A DNA stretch of 64,000 bases from Platynereis dumerilii. Lineage: Eukaryota; Annelida; Polychaeta; Phyllodocida; Nereididae. The position numbers and the translations under genes were made by a program. The notes beneath the pieces were generated by a model that was given only the letters and a program-made list of their open reading frames with translations, did no database searches and was not told the DNA's origin. Location of the stretch: positions 13,597,658-13,661,657 of the forward strand of contig JAPTHN010000018.1 in assembly GCA_026936325.1 (NCBI GenBank), written 5' to 3'. Shown here in pieces: positions 34,501-47,383 of this stretch (positions are counted from its first letter, which is position 1; the number at the start of each line of letters is the position of its first letter).

Positions 34501-37500
34501 TAGTAGAGGACCCCACCATAGATCCCGTGACCACTTGAGTGGGAGCAATTTTTGAATGTTGATCCAAGTTTATGAGGTCAAAACAAAAAATTTTGGCCGG
34601 GGCGCACCTCCAGAAAGTGCGGGCTAACTCCACCAGGCGGCCATTTTCAAAATGGCCGCCAATAATCGCAATTTTGTTATATCTCGGCTTCTAATTGGTC
34701 TAGGACGATAATCATTGGGTCAAAATATATGTTTTTGGGGCCAAGAAATTCAATGGTCACCATTAGAATTGTCTATGACCACCACCAGGGGGCAGAATAA
34801 GAAAATGTATGAGAAAAATAGCTGAAATACAGTATATTCGGGCCGAAACCTAACACACACATGCAGAATCTGTAAAAGTGAGCAAATGACAGTTAAATTA
34901 TAATCTTTTCATACCTCTCAAAATTACATAGTGCAAAGTGATCTATTGTCACTCATCAACAGGAAAAGTACGAACCCTGTGAGTTTGTGAGCTCATAAAA
35001 ATGCGAAAAAATTCGTAAAACAAACTGAAACATGTTGTCGTAAGTATGTGTCATTATCAACTGAACACTTAGTAATCATCGTAAGAGTCCTCATTTCTGT
35101 CATCTGTGCAACTATCTTAAGACTATCTACACTCTGTTAATTTCCACCTGTGCAATAGTGTCACTGAGAGTGCAGGCTTCGGATAATGAATAGAAGCGCA
35201 TTCTTCCTTCAAGGCATCATCAATAAATATCCCAAATCAAAGGGATTAAGGTCTGATTTGTCAATGTTGAAGTAAAGAGGGGTCAAGGAATTTCCATATA
35301 GAACATAAAAATCATGCAAATCCTAGGCCATGGTGTGGTTGCCATGGACTTTTGTCTGAGGTTCTGCTATTACAGAGCGATTGTCTGACTGATTTTGTCT
35401 CCATATTTGTATTGGATAGTGAAGAGAGTCATGTCATCTGCCATCCCTTTCTTGGCTGGAGGCCTAGGATGTGTCTCCTTGGTACAATGGTTAGCATGCC
35501 TGCCTTGTACACTTGTGGATGTGGGTTCAAAATGTCCAGAGGTTATCACTATAATGATTGGTATGATTGCCGTTCAGTATGGTGAGTGCCGGTGAGCAGA
35601 TTTATCTGGAATGGGCACTATATAAAATCATACTATATTAGTATTACTGTATTATTGTCTTGAAAGGAATTCTGGTTATTCTATGCTTCCTTTCCAGTTG
35701 CCTTGTCCAATATCACCATCTTGCCACCATCAAAGAAAGCTGCAGTTGTTCCGTTGACAGAGTTCACATACAGTGGCACACTAATTTCAGCAACTTATTT
35801 TGGACAAAGGGAATGAGAGCTCAACAATGGTATTTCTTCTCTGAAGTCCCAGTGTACCACTGGCCTTGTCAGCCACATGTGCATTGACATTTTCATGACT
35901 TCAGCTTCCTCTGAACCAACCACATCAGACCCATGACTGCCATTTTCTTCGAATCTGCGAGCAAATTAAAAGGAGCAGAATAAGCTTCAATATGGTTGCA
36001 TCTGTGATCAGCCACTTCTATTCCAGTAGTGATTCTCACCGCTAGATCCTGTGAAATATATCAGTTCTGTGTTACCAATGGTTCGCGACTAAGTAGTTAA
36101 TTACCTCTCTAGAAATTCTGAAGCCTACCCTTGTTATTTAAGTTGCCAAACAGCTCAATCTACACAGCAGGATTGGGAAAGCCATCTGCTGCTCAACTGA
36201 AGATGTTTCTGAATCCGTTCACAGATTTTTTCATCTGTTACCTCCTGTCCGCATCTTTATGGATACCATACTGTTTATTCATCATGACTAGTAAGCTTCA
36301 GACCAATGATCTCTTCGAATATTTAAGTGCATAATCACAGTCAAAGCCAGTGGAGCCCAATTGGCTGCAGATAGGCATAACGATTTAAGTGTGCTCCATT
36401 TGCTTTACCAACTAAGGACAGTCTTGCGAAGATTTTGAATCAACAAACAATGATGGCCACAGGCAGTTTTTACTGTTCTGCAAAGATCATTCTCTTCCTA
36501 CAAATCATTTCATGTGAGCATAAAATGAACTCACAAAGGCACTCCAACTATAATCTGTCCTTTAAACTTTCTAAAAGAGCACAGACTGGAAAAAAATAAA
36601 ATGTGATGTATAGTAACTGAGTATAAAGAATGACAAAAAAGTAGAACTTGAAGATGTGATGAGTCACAGATGCAAATACATAACAAGTGACAACCAAGAA
36701 AGACTCAGAAATCCAAAATGGTAGATGTTCTCCATCTCGATGCCCTATGAGACTAGTTGTGGCCACATAGCACTAATTGACTTGAGGTTGATGAGGCATA
36801 CAGCTGTTCCATCAGCAGAACAGGCAAATAAACAAGATGGAACCACATATACCTGAATGGTCAGACAAGCTTTATGTGATATGAAGATCCACATGCAGCC
36901 GCACTGATCAGACATTGTGAATGATTGGTGTGGATGCATTTGAAATCTGTGAATGGGTTCAGAGACATCTTCCGTATAGAGTAGCAGATAGCTTTCCCCA
37001 TCGTGCTGAGTAGACTGAGCTGTTTGGCACCTCAAGTAACAAAGCTTCTAATATTTCTGAAGAGGCAGTTAACTGCTTTGTCTAGAACCTTTGGCAACAC
37101 AGAACTGATATATTCCATAGGAACAGTGAGAATCTCCCTACAGGAGCAAAATGCAGCCATATTGAAGATGACACTGCTCTTTTTCAATTTTTGCTCAGGG
37201 AAAATGGCAGTCTTAGGTTTGATATGGTTGATTCAGAGGATGGCAATCATACCAATCATTATAGTGATAACCTCTGGACATGGCAGGCATGCTAACCATT
37301 GTACATCCTAGGCCTCCAGCCAAGAAAGGGATGCCAGATGACATGACTCTCTTCACTATCCAATACAATTACGGTGAAAAAATCAGTCAGACAATCGCTC
37401 TGTAATAGAAGAACCTCAGACAAAAGTCCTTGGCAATAACCATACAGCCTAGGATTTGCATGAATTTTATGTTCTGTATGGAAATTTCTTGAATCCCCCT

Positions 37501-38280
37501 TTACTACAACATTGACAAACCAGACCTTAATCCCTTTTATTTCGAAATCGACGATGCCTGGAAGGACGAATGCACTTCTATTCGTTCTTCCAAGCCTGCA
37601 CTGACAGAGAATCTCAGTGACACTATGGCACAGGTGGAAATTAGAGAGTGTAGATAGTCTGAAGATAGTTGCACAGATGACAGAAATGAGGACTCTGGCA
37701 ATGATTACTAAGTGTTCAGTTGATAATAACACATACTTACGACAACATGTTTCAGTTTTTTAAATGTATTTTTGTGCATTTTTATGAGCTCACAAACTCA
37801 CAGGGTTCATACTTTTCCTGCTGATGAGTGACAATATGATTCCTTTGCACTATGTGATTTTGAGAGGTATGAAAAGATTATAATTTAACTGTCATTTGCT
37901 CACTATTACAGATTCTGCATGTGTGTGTTAGGTTTCGGCCCGAATATATTGTATTTCAGCTATTTTTCTCATACATTTTCTTATTCTGCCCCCTGGTGGT
38001 GGTCATAGACAATTCTAATGGTGACCATTGAATTTCTTGGCCCCAAAAACATATATTTTGACCCAAAGATTATCATCCTAGACCAATTAGAAGCCGAGAT
38101 ATAACAAAATTTTGATTATCGGCGGCCATTTTGAAAATGGCCGCCTGGTGGAGTTAGCCCGCACTTTCTGGAGGGGCGCCCCGGCCAAAATTTTTTGTTT
38201 TGACCTCATAAACTTGGATCAACATTCAAAAATTGCTCCCACTCAAGAGGTCACAGGATCTATGGTGGGGTCCTCTACTA
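34501..38280. mobile_element. Giant palindromic foldback element 1 (3,780 bp)
   Basis: Starts TAGTAGAGGACCCCACCATA and ends with the complement. TAT flanks both sides (or TA if the first bases belong to the target). The outer arms of about 950 bp are highly similar (34501-35450 with 37330-38280). More diverged pairing continues inward: 35520-35575 with 37235-37300, 35910-35965 with 37195-37250, and 36170-36240 with 36940-37005. The element is therefore close to one full-length hairpin centred near 36390. No intact transposase is visible, and arm divergence rises towards the centre. Confidence 0.8.
35463..35650 (+). mobile_element. tRNA-derived SINE relic inside the foldback arm
   Basis: TGGTACAATGGTTAGCATGCC resembles a tRNA D-arm (pol III A box), and GTGGGTTCAAAATG resembles a B box. 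A body then ends GGAATGGGCACTATATAAAA and TATTA-rich sequence, a tail style common in tRNA-derived SINEs. The right arm of the palindrome keeps only TACAATGGTTAGCATGCCTG (complement near 37290-37310) with flanking deletions. Confidence 0.45.
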
Positions 38281-38473
38281 TATTGGGACATAGTGATTGG
38301 CTGTGGTGAGCGGTGTGATGCAGTGTTGGCGTATGATGCAGTATGGAGTATGAATAATTTATCAAGCATAACTGAGTAAAAGAAGAAGATTACAAACTGT
38401 GAAATTCAATAAATAACAGTTACTCATGATACTCATAAACTGTCTTATCTGAATGTTTTTTACAGTTTGCTGC
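38281..38473. other. Spacer
   Basis: No feature recognised. Confidence 0.4.
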
Positions 38474-38714
38474 CAGTGGCATATCTAGGATGTCCCAAGA
38501 AGGGATACACAGTTGCAGATTTTTTGTTGGATGGATTACGTATTTTTGAAATTAAGATCATTATTTTTGTATGTTCTTGGTTCATGGTTCAGGGGCAAGG
38601 CCCTTACCCTGCATGCCCTAAATGATCATGGAAGAAACAGGAAATGCAGAGCACTGCATTTTCACCAAATGTTATTTCCCCCCAGGTGATTTCTACATTG
38701 TAGATACGCCCCTG
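38474..38714. mobile_element. Short hAT-type MITE
   Basis: The ends CAGTGGCATATCTA and (complement) CAGGGGCGTATCTA form imperfect inverted repeats of the CAGTG hAT type around 241 bp. The 8-bp flanks no longer match well, so it is an old copy. Confidence 0.6.
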
Positions 38715-39289
38715 CTGGCCACACCTTTCGGTGTTTCATTTCTACACACATGGCTTGAAGTCATATGCCTGTATACAACCTCACAGATTTGATATGACAT
38801 ACTATGCAAAGTGAGCCATGATTGGCTGAACAACCTGTGACCTCACATATAACACCTGATTTTCAATGCTAACCTATGGGAACTGCCATATGATGTCACA
38901 CTTCAACATTACAAGAAAAAAATCACTTTCTACATACTTTTTGGAAGGATAATAATAAACTGACAGAAATTGTAATGCTTTTTTCTTAAATCTCAAGGGA
39001 GGGGGTTGCAGTTTTTTTAAAATAGATAATTTCCTCCAAAGTTGTAAAATTAATATATTATTATTTTTGGGTAGTCTTGAAATAAATACTTCTTGTTGGC
39101 GTATTGTGCTTGTTTGGGCAACAAATATTTGAGGAATTTGAGCAATCGAAATAAATAATAACTATCCCCGTTACCGTGAAATAAATAATTTCTCACCAAG
39201 GAGAACTCAAACCTCCCCCGTTATTAAATGGTCATCCCTTAGCATTTTGACAGGGAGATGAGTGATGGAGTGATGGATGGATGATGGGG
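38715..39289. other. No gene; copy of the GAAATAAATAATTT dispersed repeat
   Basis: 39090-39235 holds GTGAAATAAATAATTTCTC and CCCCGTTATTAAATGGTC, matching 30690-30760. The rest is unassigned. Confidence 0.4.
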
Positions 39290-39470
39290 GCTTTACATCC
39301 GGTATTTATGCACTTGGTACGCTAGGACAGGAGGAGGAGACGGCAATAAGGCAGAATATGATTGAAACTGCCATCCAACATAGACCCAGGCCCCAGATGA
39401 CCCAGCAAGAGCTGGATTCGAACTCTGGCAGCCCATCACCCCACCACTAGACCAACCCTACCCCCAGCGA
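39290..39470 (-). mobile_element. tRNA-derived SINE (antisense)
   Basis: On the - strand, GTTGGTCTAGTGGTGGGGTG (A-box region) is followed after about 15 bases by GAGTTCGAATCC, a near-perfect pol III B box (39414-39425 as complement). A SINE body to about 39290 follows. The close A-B box spacing and lack of a folded acceptor stem indicate a tRNA-derived SINE, not a tRNA gene. Confidence 0.55.
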
Positions 39471-41233
39471 GATGGAGGGATAGAGAGATATTATGAGATA
39501 TGAATAGATAGATAGACATATAAATGGGGAGGGACACAGCATGGTAGAGAAATAATGATAGATGGATTCATTGATTTATTCACATGTATATTTTGTCACT
39601 TGATGATGCTGATGACCACTTTGGCCACAAGTCAGATGATCCTTTCGTTTCACTTCTTGATTCCCTGTAGTAATATATATATATTGCAATGCTGGAATGG
39701 AGACATCTCTGACATCACAGTTCAACAGCATAGAAAATAACTTGAGATTCCATGTAAATATGACGAGGACTGTAATAGAATACTCCCTCCGAAACTCATA
39801 GGGTGACGGAACATGGTTATGATGCTGTGGGTTGTTTTTCTCTGAATGAGGTGTCAAATGAAGGCATGTTTCAGATGAATTAGAAGGTGTCCAGCAATAA
39901 CAAAGCTTATTTCATGGTAAAATGTCATTATATAAAGTTTGGTGGCGATTGAGAAAGAAGTGGCAGAGAAATAGGATGCAAAACAAGGTTAGAGAGATGT
40001 GAAGTTTGTGTTGGGATGTTGGGATAGAAGTATAGCTGAGGGCCTTCCTTTCTATGTTTGTCCCTCACTGTGTTGTATAACAGCACTTTGGTAGTCCTGG
40101 CTCTGAATGCATATCCGTCTTTTTTGCATTTTTTGAGCCTTGAGTAGGTGTCTGAGCCCCAGAAGATTTGGTTAAATACTTGCAAATGTTACAAGACAGG
40201 ATTCACCAATGGGACATATACCATGAGAGCTTGATATATATATTTTTTAAGTTTCAAGGAGGTACTGTTCAATTTATGACACCGTAACAGTTCCAAATAA
40301 TTTAGCTTTATAGGCTGATGAAAAGAAAAAGACACTGCACTTTGGAGTTTTTCTTGTGAATTTGTTGATCTTAGTTTGGCTTGCCATATAAATGATCTGG
40401 TCAATGAGTTGAATGTCAGACATTCTGCCTGTTCAGATGTTAACTTTATACTTGCATATTGACATAAGTCAAACTGGATGTCAGAGTCCTGAATTTTTCT
40501 GTCACATCTCTGGTAGTGGTTAAAGTGTATAATTGGTGAAATGTAATGGGAACTGTCAATACTGGAAGACACAATGTCATGTGAAGAAGATACATTTCTT
40601 ACTTCTTCTGGTAGGTTGGTGTTATCTGCCAATTTTGTCTGATTTTTTTAAGCAGGTCTCTTGATCACTTTGGGACAACAATCTTTGCAATTATATTCCA
40701 TTTTTGCACAAGAGTCTTGTCATTCAGTAAGGTTACATTCTTGGCCCCTGGCCAACAGTTCAACATTGTTCATCCAGATTTGACACAATTGCTGACCTCA
40801 GTTAAAACTTTCTATCTGTTCATATCAATGGAAAACACACCACTAAGCACATTGGAAAATTCATCCACATAACAATTATTAACTTGACTTATCTAATTGG
40901 ACTAGAAAGGCCCATCAGGGCACATGCACAGTTATATAGGTCTAGATATGTGTTCATGAAAACGCAGGGGGCAGAACCACAAAATCTTGAAAATGATTCA
41001 GTTCAAAAATATTGATACATAAAGGGAAAGCAAATGATTTTAATTTCCGCAAGAACTATACCATTTTAATCCAAGAAGGCAAAAACAGATCTATATATTC
41101 TTTTTTGGTTGAAGCCCCTCTCTCCAAACCTGCCTATTAAAGAGAGGTTAACAACCACGCAGCATGAATTGATCTGTCCAAAGCTGCAGGCTTTGCAAAG
41201 ATTTTCAAGCAACTGTTAGACATTCGGTCTGAC

Positions 41234-41493
41234 CAGTGATGGAAATGGGGGGGAGCTCAAGGGAGCTCAGCTCCCTTGATCAAAAAACAGGGGGAGCTAT
41301 GACCTGCTACAGCTCCCCCAATCATCAGTGGTAAATATATAATTATTATGGTCACTTTTTCGGTCCTCCATGTATTATTATCCAAAATATAGTCTGATTT
41401 CTGAATTTTTCTCCTTTCAAAAATTAGGTAAGCCGTGCCGCTACCGCGCCAGCCAAGAGCTCCCCTGACGAAAATTTTCCATTTCCATCACTG
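41234..41493. mobile_element. hAT-type MITE, 260 bp
   Basis: CAGTGATGGAAATGG at the left and its complement at the right. Flanked by GGTCTGAC (41226-41233) and GGTCTAAC (41494-41501), an 8-bp duplication with one change. Copy C has the empty site at 60560 (GGTCTGACAGATAGC). The interior contains GGGAGCTC repeats. Confidence 0.85.
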
Positions 41494-42495
41494 GGTCTAA
41501 CAAATAGCTAGGCAGTAGGCACCTGTTGTCAGACGGTCTGGGAACAAAAAGATTTTTGTCAGAATCAAAAGTGTAGGGAAAAAATTGTTGGGGAAAAAGC
41601 AGTTATGAAACTAAGAAATTTGGTTTAAAAAAAAAAACTGAAAAAGAAAATTGTCAAAATAAATATTTTTTTTAAATTTAAGTAAAAAGAAAAAGTGAAA
41701 AATAAATATTTTCTTGAAAAAAAAGTAGCCCTGTTGCCTAGGCATGACAAAGTAAGTACACTGTGGAAATTTGGTGGTCATGGGTCAGTCTGATGCGTAT
41801 TTTTTCAGGTCCATTAATGTCCTCTATCTCTGCACAGCATTCTTTTATCTTTATTTAGTTTTTTACGAATTAAACTTACTTCACTAAGGATTAAAAAAGT
41901 TGTTATGTATTATAAAACCTGTTGAATGCTGAGGGTATGCTGCCGCACAGCCTGTTATTTTTTCTTCCACACAGAAGCCCCCCCTGGTGTGAATTCAGTA
42001 AAAGGCACAGAAAGCAAGAAAAAAAAACTGAATTCATACAGTAATATAAATGGAATAAGTCAGTGTATTATAAGTAACTTTTACACATACAGTATTTTGG
42101 GAGACAAAATTGCAACTGAAATATTTTTTATTAGCCAAAACACTATTATTATTTTCTCCACTTGGGGGCTACGACGCTACTGCAGTGATCACATGACCAT
42201 GCGGTCATCACCCATAACAGAGCATAAACATGACGTTCGCTGTAGGCAGGACTGCTGGATGATCATAAGTGTGGAAACAACAAATTTAGGGCCTGTTGAA
42301 GCACAAAAAGTAGCTCTGTCGCTGCTGTGTGACAATGTCAGTACCCTGTTCGAATTTGGCGGTTGCGGGCCACCCACATTCCTCAATCTTAAAAGGGAAG
42401 ATGTGGCTTAAGAACATGAACTTTATTCAGTAAGATATCAGAGACAGTCTGCCAGTTGTCTCTGTGTATAAATCAATTTATTTACTATTTTTCAG

Positions 42496-42608
42496 AAAAT
42501 TCAACCGGCAGTGAAGAACCAAACCAATCTTTGCCTCCAAACCAAGGAAGCCAGTCACAATCTCACTCAGAAGTTTCAAAAAAAGAGAAAAAATGTGTGG
42601 TATCATAG
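42496..42608 (+). CDS. CaaX-box terminal exon, copy B
   Basis: Acceptor TTTACTATTTTTCAG|AA, phase 1, 113 bp. It encodes ENSTGSEEPNQSLPPNQ, then a Ser/Gln linker and VSKKEKKCVVS, stop TAG. It differs from copy A at three bases, all amino-acid changing (Arg to Gln, His to Gln, Leu to Val). The basic CaaX tail is unchanged. No cGLR coding exons lie between copy A and here, so this may be an alternative last exon of the same gene or a stranded duplicate. Confidence 0.4.
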
Positions 42609-43387
42609 CAACCTGTCACTCAACAAAACTATGACACAAGACTGTAAAGTTATGGTGTAAAGAAGAGGCACATCCCAACCGAAACAGTTATCAGTATAGC
42701 CATGTAAAAGAAGAAGTACCTTTCCATGAAAAACCTGCAACTTCAATGATGACACACTCACAGATGAATGAGCCAGCACCTTGGCCTTTGGCAACATCAT
42801 CAACAACAACATATTACCATGACCCTTATTGACACCATCAATAATCATCATAGAAGAGTGACATCTAGGTAATTGAAGAGTCAATTAAAAAAAGAAAGAA
42901 CTTCTCAATCAATTGAAACATTGCAAAACACTGGCTTCGAAACTTGACAAATAATCACCGAGGTATAGTAAATCAGTTATAATTAAATGTATTCAGATTG
43001 GACCATTAACTTTGAACATATATCTAGGCCAAAATTTAACATAGGTCCTACTACAGGTCTACAAAAATGTGAACTTCATGGACAGTTACTCTCTGTCCAT
43101 TATTAAAGGGATAAAGGGAGATTGTTGAACATTTTTTGGGGTGATATTTGTCAATTTTGCGAATGAAGTTCTTTCTGCAGATACTTTCACCATCCTACAG
43201 GATAACCAAGTCACTTCTGCAATGCAAGTGTTTTCCAATTTAGATGAGAATTTCATAGAGATACAGAGCAGCAACTTTAGCGTCTGATATTGTATAGACT
43301 GTAACGATATATTTAAATTTTACGAGTACCTGGTATACTCGTACAAGTCGGTCTATGACTGTTTGTTATTAATTTTATATTGATGAG

Positions 43388-44361
43388 CAGTGTTGTGCTC
43401 GTTACTCAGCCATAGTAACTAGTTAGATATTACATATTACTTTTTAAAAATGTAATATGATCCGTTACATATTACTTTAACATTTGATAAAAAGTAATAT
43501 CATTACATATTATATATTACTTATTACTTTAGCTTATTCGTGTCGCATTTAGTTCGTATTATGGGCCAAATGATGAGAACTGGGCCTGGTCCAAGTGGAC
43601 TTATAAAATAATAAAAAATACCAGAATGACCTGATAGAATTTTTGAAACTTAACTCCCCCTTCTTCACCTCCCCATTACTTCCCTCCTCCCTCACCCCTT
43701 CCTCCCTCTTACCTCAGCCCCCTTTACCTCGCTGTCACAGGCATCTCAATTGTTCACAGCAGTTCTGCACCAGACCACTACCAGTGGTACAGATACACCT
43801 TGTACTGTTTAAGGAGGCCAGTATCATGCAGGCCATAGAGCTGTGTTGGTGAATGATTGAAATGCCTGTGCTCCCTGTCCTCTGCCTCCCTAGCTATCCT
43901 CTACCTTCCCTGGTAGCTCCTTGTCATACCACAATCCAATGTCATATTTGATTATAGGTGGAGCCACAAGTACTGAAATCAGCATGAACAACTGAGGGCA
44001 GCAGGCATTTCATTATTACTAAGATTTTGCTATCTTTACACATGAATATGATATCCATATTAATATGAAGACATTTTCTATGCTATGAGAGTGTCAACTA
44101 CCTCAACAAAGAGCAGATATCAACAAATATCAGATAGTTGCAGTGAACTGAAATGTGGACTCAATTTGGCTGCAAATGAACATGAGAGATATCTGTATAC
44201 AGGCTGCTGACCAGGCAATGAAGTAACGGAGCATATGCTTGCAAGTAACTGTAATATTATTACTTTGGTTTTGCATGTAACTCGTTATATTACTGAGTTA
44301 CCTGCCTGAGTAATAATATTACATAACGCAATCCGTTACTAACGCGTTAGTCGCATCACTG
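43388..44361. mobile_element. hAT-type non-autonomous element, 974 bp
   Basis: Ends CAGTGTTGTGCTCGTTACTC and (complement) CAGTGATGCGACTAACGCG, flanked by perfect 8-bp TTGATGAG duplications (43380-43387, 44362-44369). Copies A and C show the empty site. Subterminal AGTAACTAGTTA/GTAATATxATTAC motifs are typical of hAT families. An ORF of 69 codons inside has no domain. Confidence 0.9.
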
Positions 44362-45428
44362 TTGATGAGTTATACATATTCATGAGCTTCTGAAATATCT
44401 ATACATCTATATATATATGTATATATAAATATGTGTTTAACATGTACTATATATTATCTAGATATAACTAATTAATTCACTTAAATGACTTATTATTGAA
44501 ACGTGAAATTGTTGATGTATCATAGGCATTTGAACATTGCTATGATACTAATGTTTGCCTGTGGGATGCTTTTAATAGCTTTAAAAGTGTATCTAGTTAA
44601 AATACGTTTGTAGATGTGAATTTGTTATTGTTGCATTGTACAGACGTATAATATATATCATAGATTTTTATTGTATTTCCTTTTGTTTTGCTCCTTACCA
44701 CATGCATACTTTTACATTCAATCTAATGATAATTGATTGAATTATGTGTGTGTTTTATCTTTGTTGTTTGTGTGAATGTTGTTTGCCTGTGGCAAGTGTA
44801 TGTTGTTTGCGTGCTCGATCATGCGTAAGAAAACTGTCAATCCTTACCCATGTAATTCAGTTGTGTGCAGAAGTGGTTGACTAAACTTGGCAGCAAAATT
44901 ATTCAACCCCGTTGATGTTTTCCAGACTCCAATAGTAAACAGGTTTTCCAAAAGTAAGTGTGGTGACATCAAGATGTATCAAATGATAAAAATAACAGTA
45001 CCAGTCATATGGACTAGATAAATCCTATGAGTATCAGGGACTGGAACCAAAACTGTTTTAACCAGGGGAAAACAACTGTCTTATGCCAAGCAGATATCTA
45101 CATCGAAATGCAGGCTAACCCACATTTCTGTGTGGACCATGTTAATGAAACTATCACCACCTCATATCTAGACTTGTTTTTCTTGGATTTGCACACCTCA
45201 AACCTACTTAGTAAGAAAACAATTCCGAAAATTGAGAGTTTCATTTTTCAATATTTCAGTCTTTATTCGACCATCTTCAGGAGAGTAATGATTAGGAGGC
45301 ATACATGTTGAAATGTTAGATACAGAGCCCGGAACTGAGTCAGCCATCTTTGGTCAGCTCACTTGAAGAATTTGTGGCTCACTTTTTCAGCTAGCTTAAT
45401 TTTGTTGGCTGTAACTTGAGCTGACTAA

Positions 45429-46181
45429 CAGCTCTAGCAATTGATCTGAAGAAATCAGTTTTTTTTTCTCAGTGCCAGAGCGGACCTATGATGTCATAGG
45501 TGGATACAACATTGCCAAGCACTAGAGGATATGCAAAATTGGTGCAATCAATGATGCCATAGGTCAAACTGGCCAATAGCATCCGTTGTGGACCGTTTCA
45601 TCATAGCCTTGCAGTTACATCATTGCCAGAGGGGCCAATAATATCACAACAACTCAGGTGCAAGGGGAGGGGGCACTCTGCTCAAAAGCAGTCAATTGAT
45701 CCTTATGTCTCCATATTAACTCCTGTGAACTGTGGTAACCAATAAAACAATATAGGGTTAAAGTAATTGTTGGTAGTTTTACACTGAAAGGAGCCGCCAA
45801 CAATCAGTAAACAAAATGCCTGACTTGACAGCTCCATATCAAATCCAATTTAGATCAGAAGCATGTTTGTAAATAACTGTGATTAATTTCCAGTTATCCT
45901 ATTAACTACGCTTGGTTGAATTTTTGGTATCACCAAATAATAAACAATCCCCCCTCCCACTTAACACCTGAGTTTTTGCAGTGGTATCATTGGCTCATCT
46001 GGCCATGACATAATTGCAAGGCTATGATGAAGTTGTCTACATGAAATGCTATTGGCCAGTTTGACCTATGACACCATAGCTTGCACCAAAGTTGTGTAGG
46101 TTCCAATGGAGTCTCCAGCTTTGACATCATAGGTCCACACTATGAAAAAAATGTATTTCTTCAGAGCAATTGCAAGATCTG
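45429..46181. mobile_element. Palindromic PIF/Harbinger-like MITE, 753 bp
   Basis: The ends CAGCTCTAGCAATTG and CAGATCTTGCAATTG (complement), flanked by TAA on both sides, fit the 3-bp TWA target of PIF/Harbinger. Copy A has the empty site (GAGCTGACTTAAGTCAGC at 28805). Arms pair over most of the length (45500-45655 with 45970-46130), so it is another foldback-like element. Confidence 0.8.
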
Positions 46182-47014
46182 TAAGTCAGCTCGCTTGATG
46201 CGCTATTTTTATGAATTTTTCACAGATATATATAAATTGACCAGTTACCGTAACATCAATCTTTAGTCTTTGCCAAGGTCCAACCCTGATAGTCTACCTG
46301 GGAAGTCATACTTATAAATAGTATAAAGAAAAGACTCTAGTAGGCTTAGGCCTGTGGTCTTTGGGGGGGGTGATAATGTATTAAATTTGTTAAACAGTAT
46401 TGTAGGCCTGCTGAAAGTATGCGATCAATTCCAATTCATGTACAGGACTCAATATAATAACAATTATCAAATGTATTATTCAAATTAAATAATGCTGTGC
46501 TAAATATTTGGGTTTGGTCAATATATCTGCATAATAGTTATGGCTAAAAATGTATTTGAAATTTAGCCCCTGAACAGGCTTGTATTATCAAACTTAGGAT
46601 GACCCATGCATCAAACTTCTAAGTAATGGGCCCTTTCACTCTTCTGGAAGTCTAAGGTGTGAATTGCAATCAGAATTATCAGATTGCCAAATCTAGTTGC
46701 CATCATGAGAAATAAAAGCAGGGAACTTCTCTTTTTGAAATTTAGCCCCTTCCTTAATTGCAATTATGAAGTCCTATTGATGCTCCTGTAAATTAAACCC
46801 CAATTGCCATAGAGCTAAGGTCTTTAATTGGCTTCAAGCTGGCTTTTCAGCTCAGCTAACTTGAAGCAAAGTCAGCTGAGAGTAAAATCAGCTCGCGGCG
46901 GCGCAAAATGTTGGCGGTTTTGGGCTCTAGCTAGATACAGTAAACAATGAAAACAGATTACAATGACAAACAACATCAAACAGTTACAACATACAATCAT
47001 ATAGAGTGTGAAAA

Positions 47015-47383
47015 TCAATGGAACAATACTAGTTGTTTGGTGGCCTTCAGTCCATGGTTAAGATTTGGCATATTTCTTCTAATTGCTAATGATTCTTTAA
47101 ATAATAACGAGGCCCAATGTTTGTCCCTATCAATGATTTTGGTGGTCTGTAGTATAATTTGATGAACACCAATAGGACCATTGTCATCAATAGTGTCTGG
47201 AAGGCTTAACAGATCATGAATGTGTTTCAAGTCAGTACAGTGTTGAACATGTTGAAAGATTTCACTATTATTACTTTTACTGCGTTCAATGATTCTAGTT
47301 AGTAAGTTTCTATCGGTTTTGCCAATATAGCATGAGTTCATAAGCCTTCCAACACATTCATGATCTGTAAAACCTTTCATCAA
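47015..47383 (-). pseudogene. Penelope-type GIY-YIG endonuclease domain (copy B)
   Basis: 122-codon frame almost identical to the one at 29635, with SCYIGKTDRNLLTRIIERSK, HWASLLFKESLAIRRN and the LNHGLKATKQLVLF end. The few differences include Asp to His (near 47222) and Asn to Thr (47143 region). It is a duplicate by segmental duplication, not a second insertion. Confidence 0.75.

Noticed and set aside
34501-38280. Terminal repeats considered as LTRs or a Polinton
   Set aside because: Repeats are inverted, not direct, and no polymerase, integrase or capsid-like frame is present.
39414-39466. Possible tRNA gene (pol III A and B boxes)
   Set aside because: The A and B boxes are too close and no acceptor stem forms; better explained as a tRNA-derived SINE.
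41926-42411. 161-codon ORF in copy B upstream of the CaaX exon
   Set aside because: The matching sequence in copies A and C is frameshifted or stopped, and no domain is seen.
45027-45311. 94-codon ORF in copy B
   Set aside because: Broken in copy A; the end overlaps the Penelope tail on the other strand.
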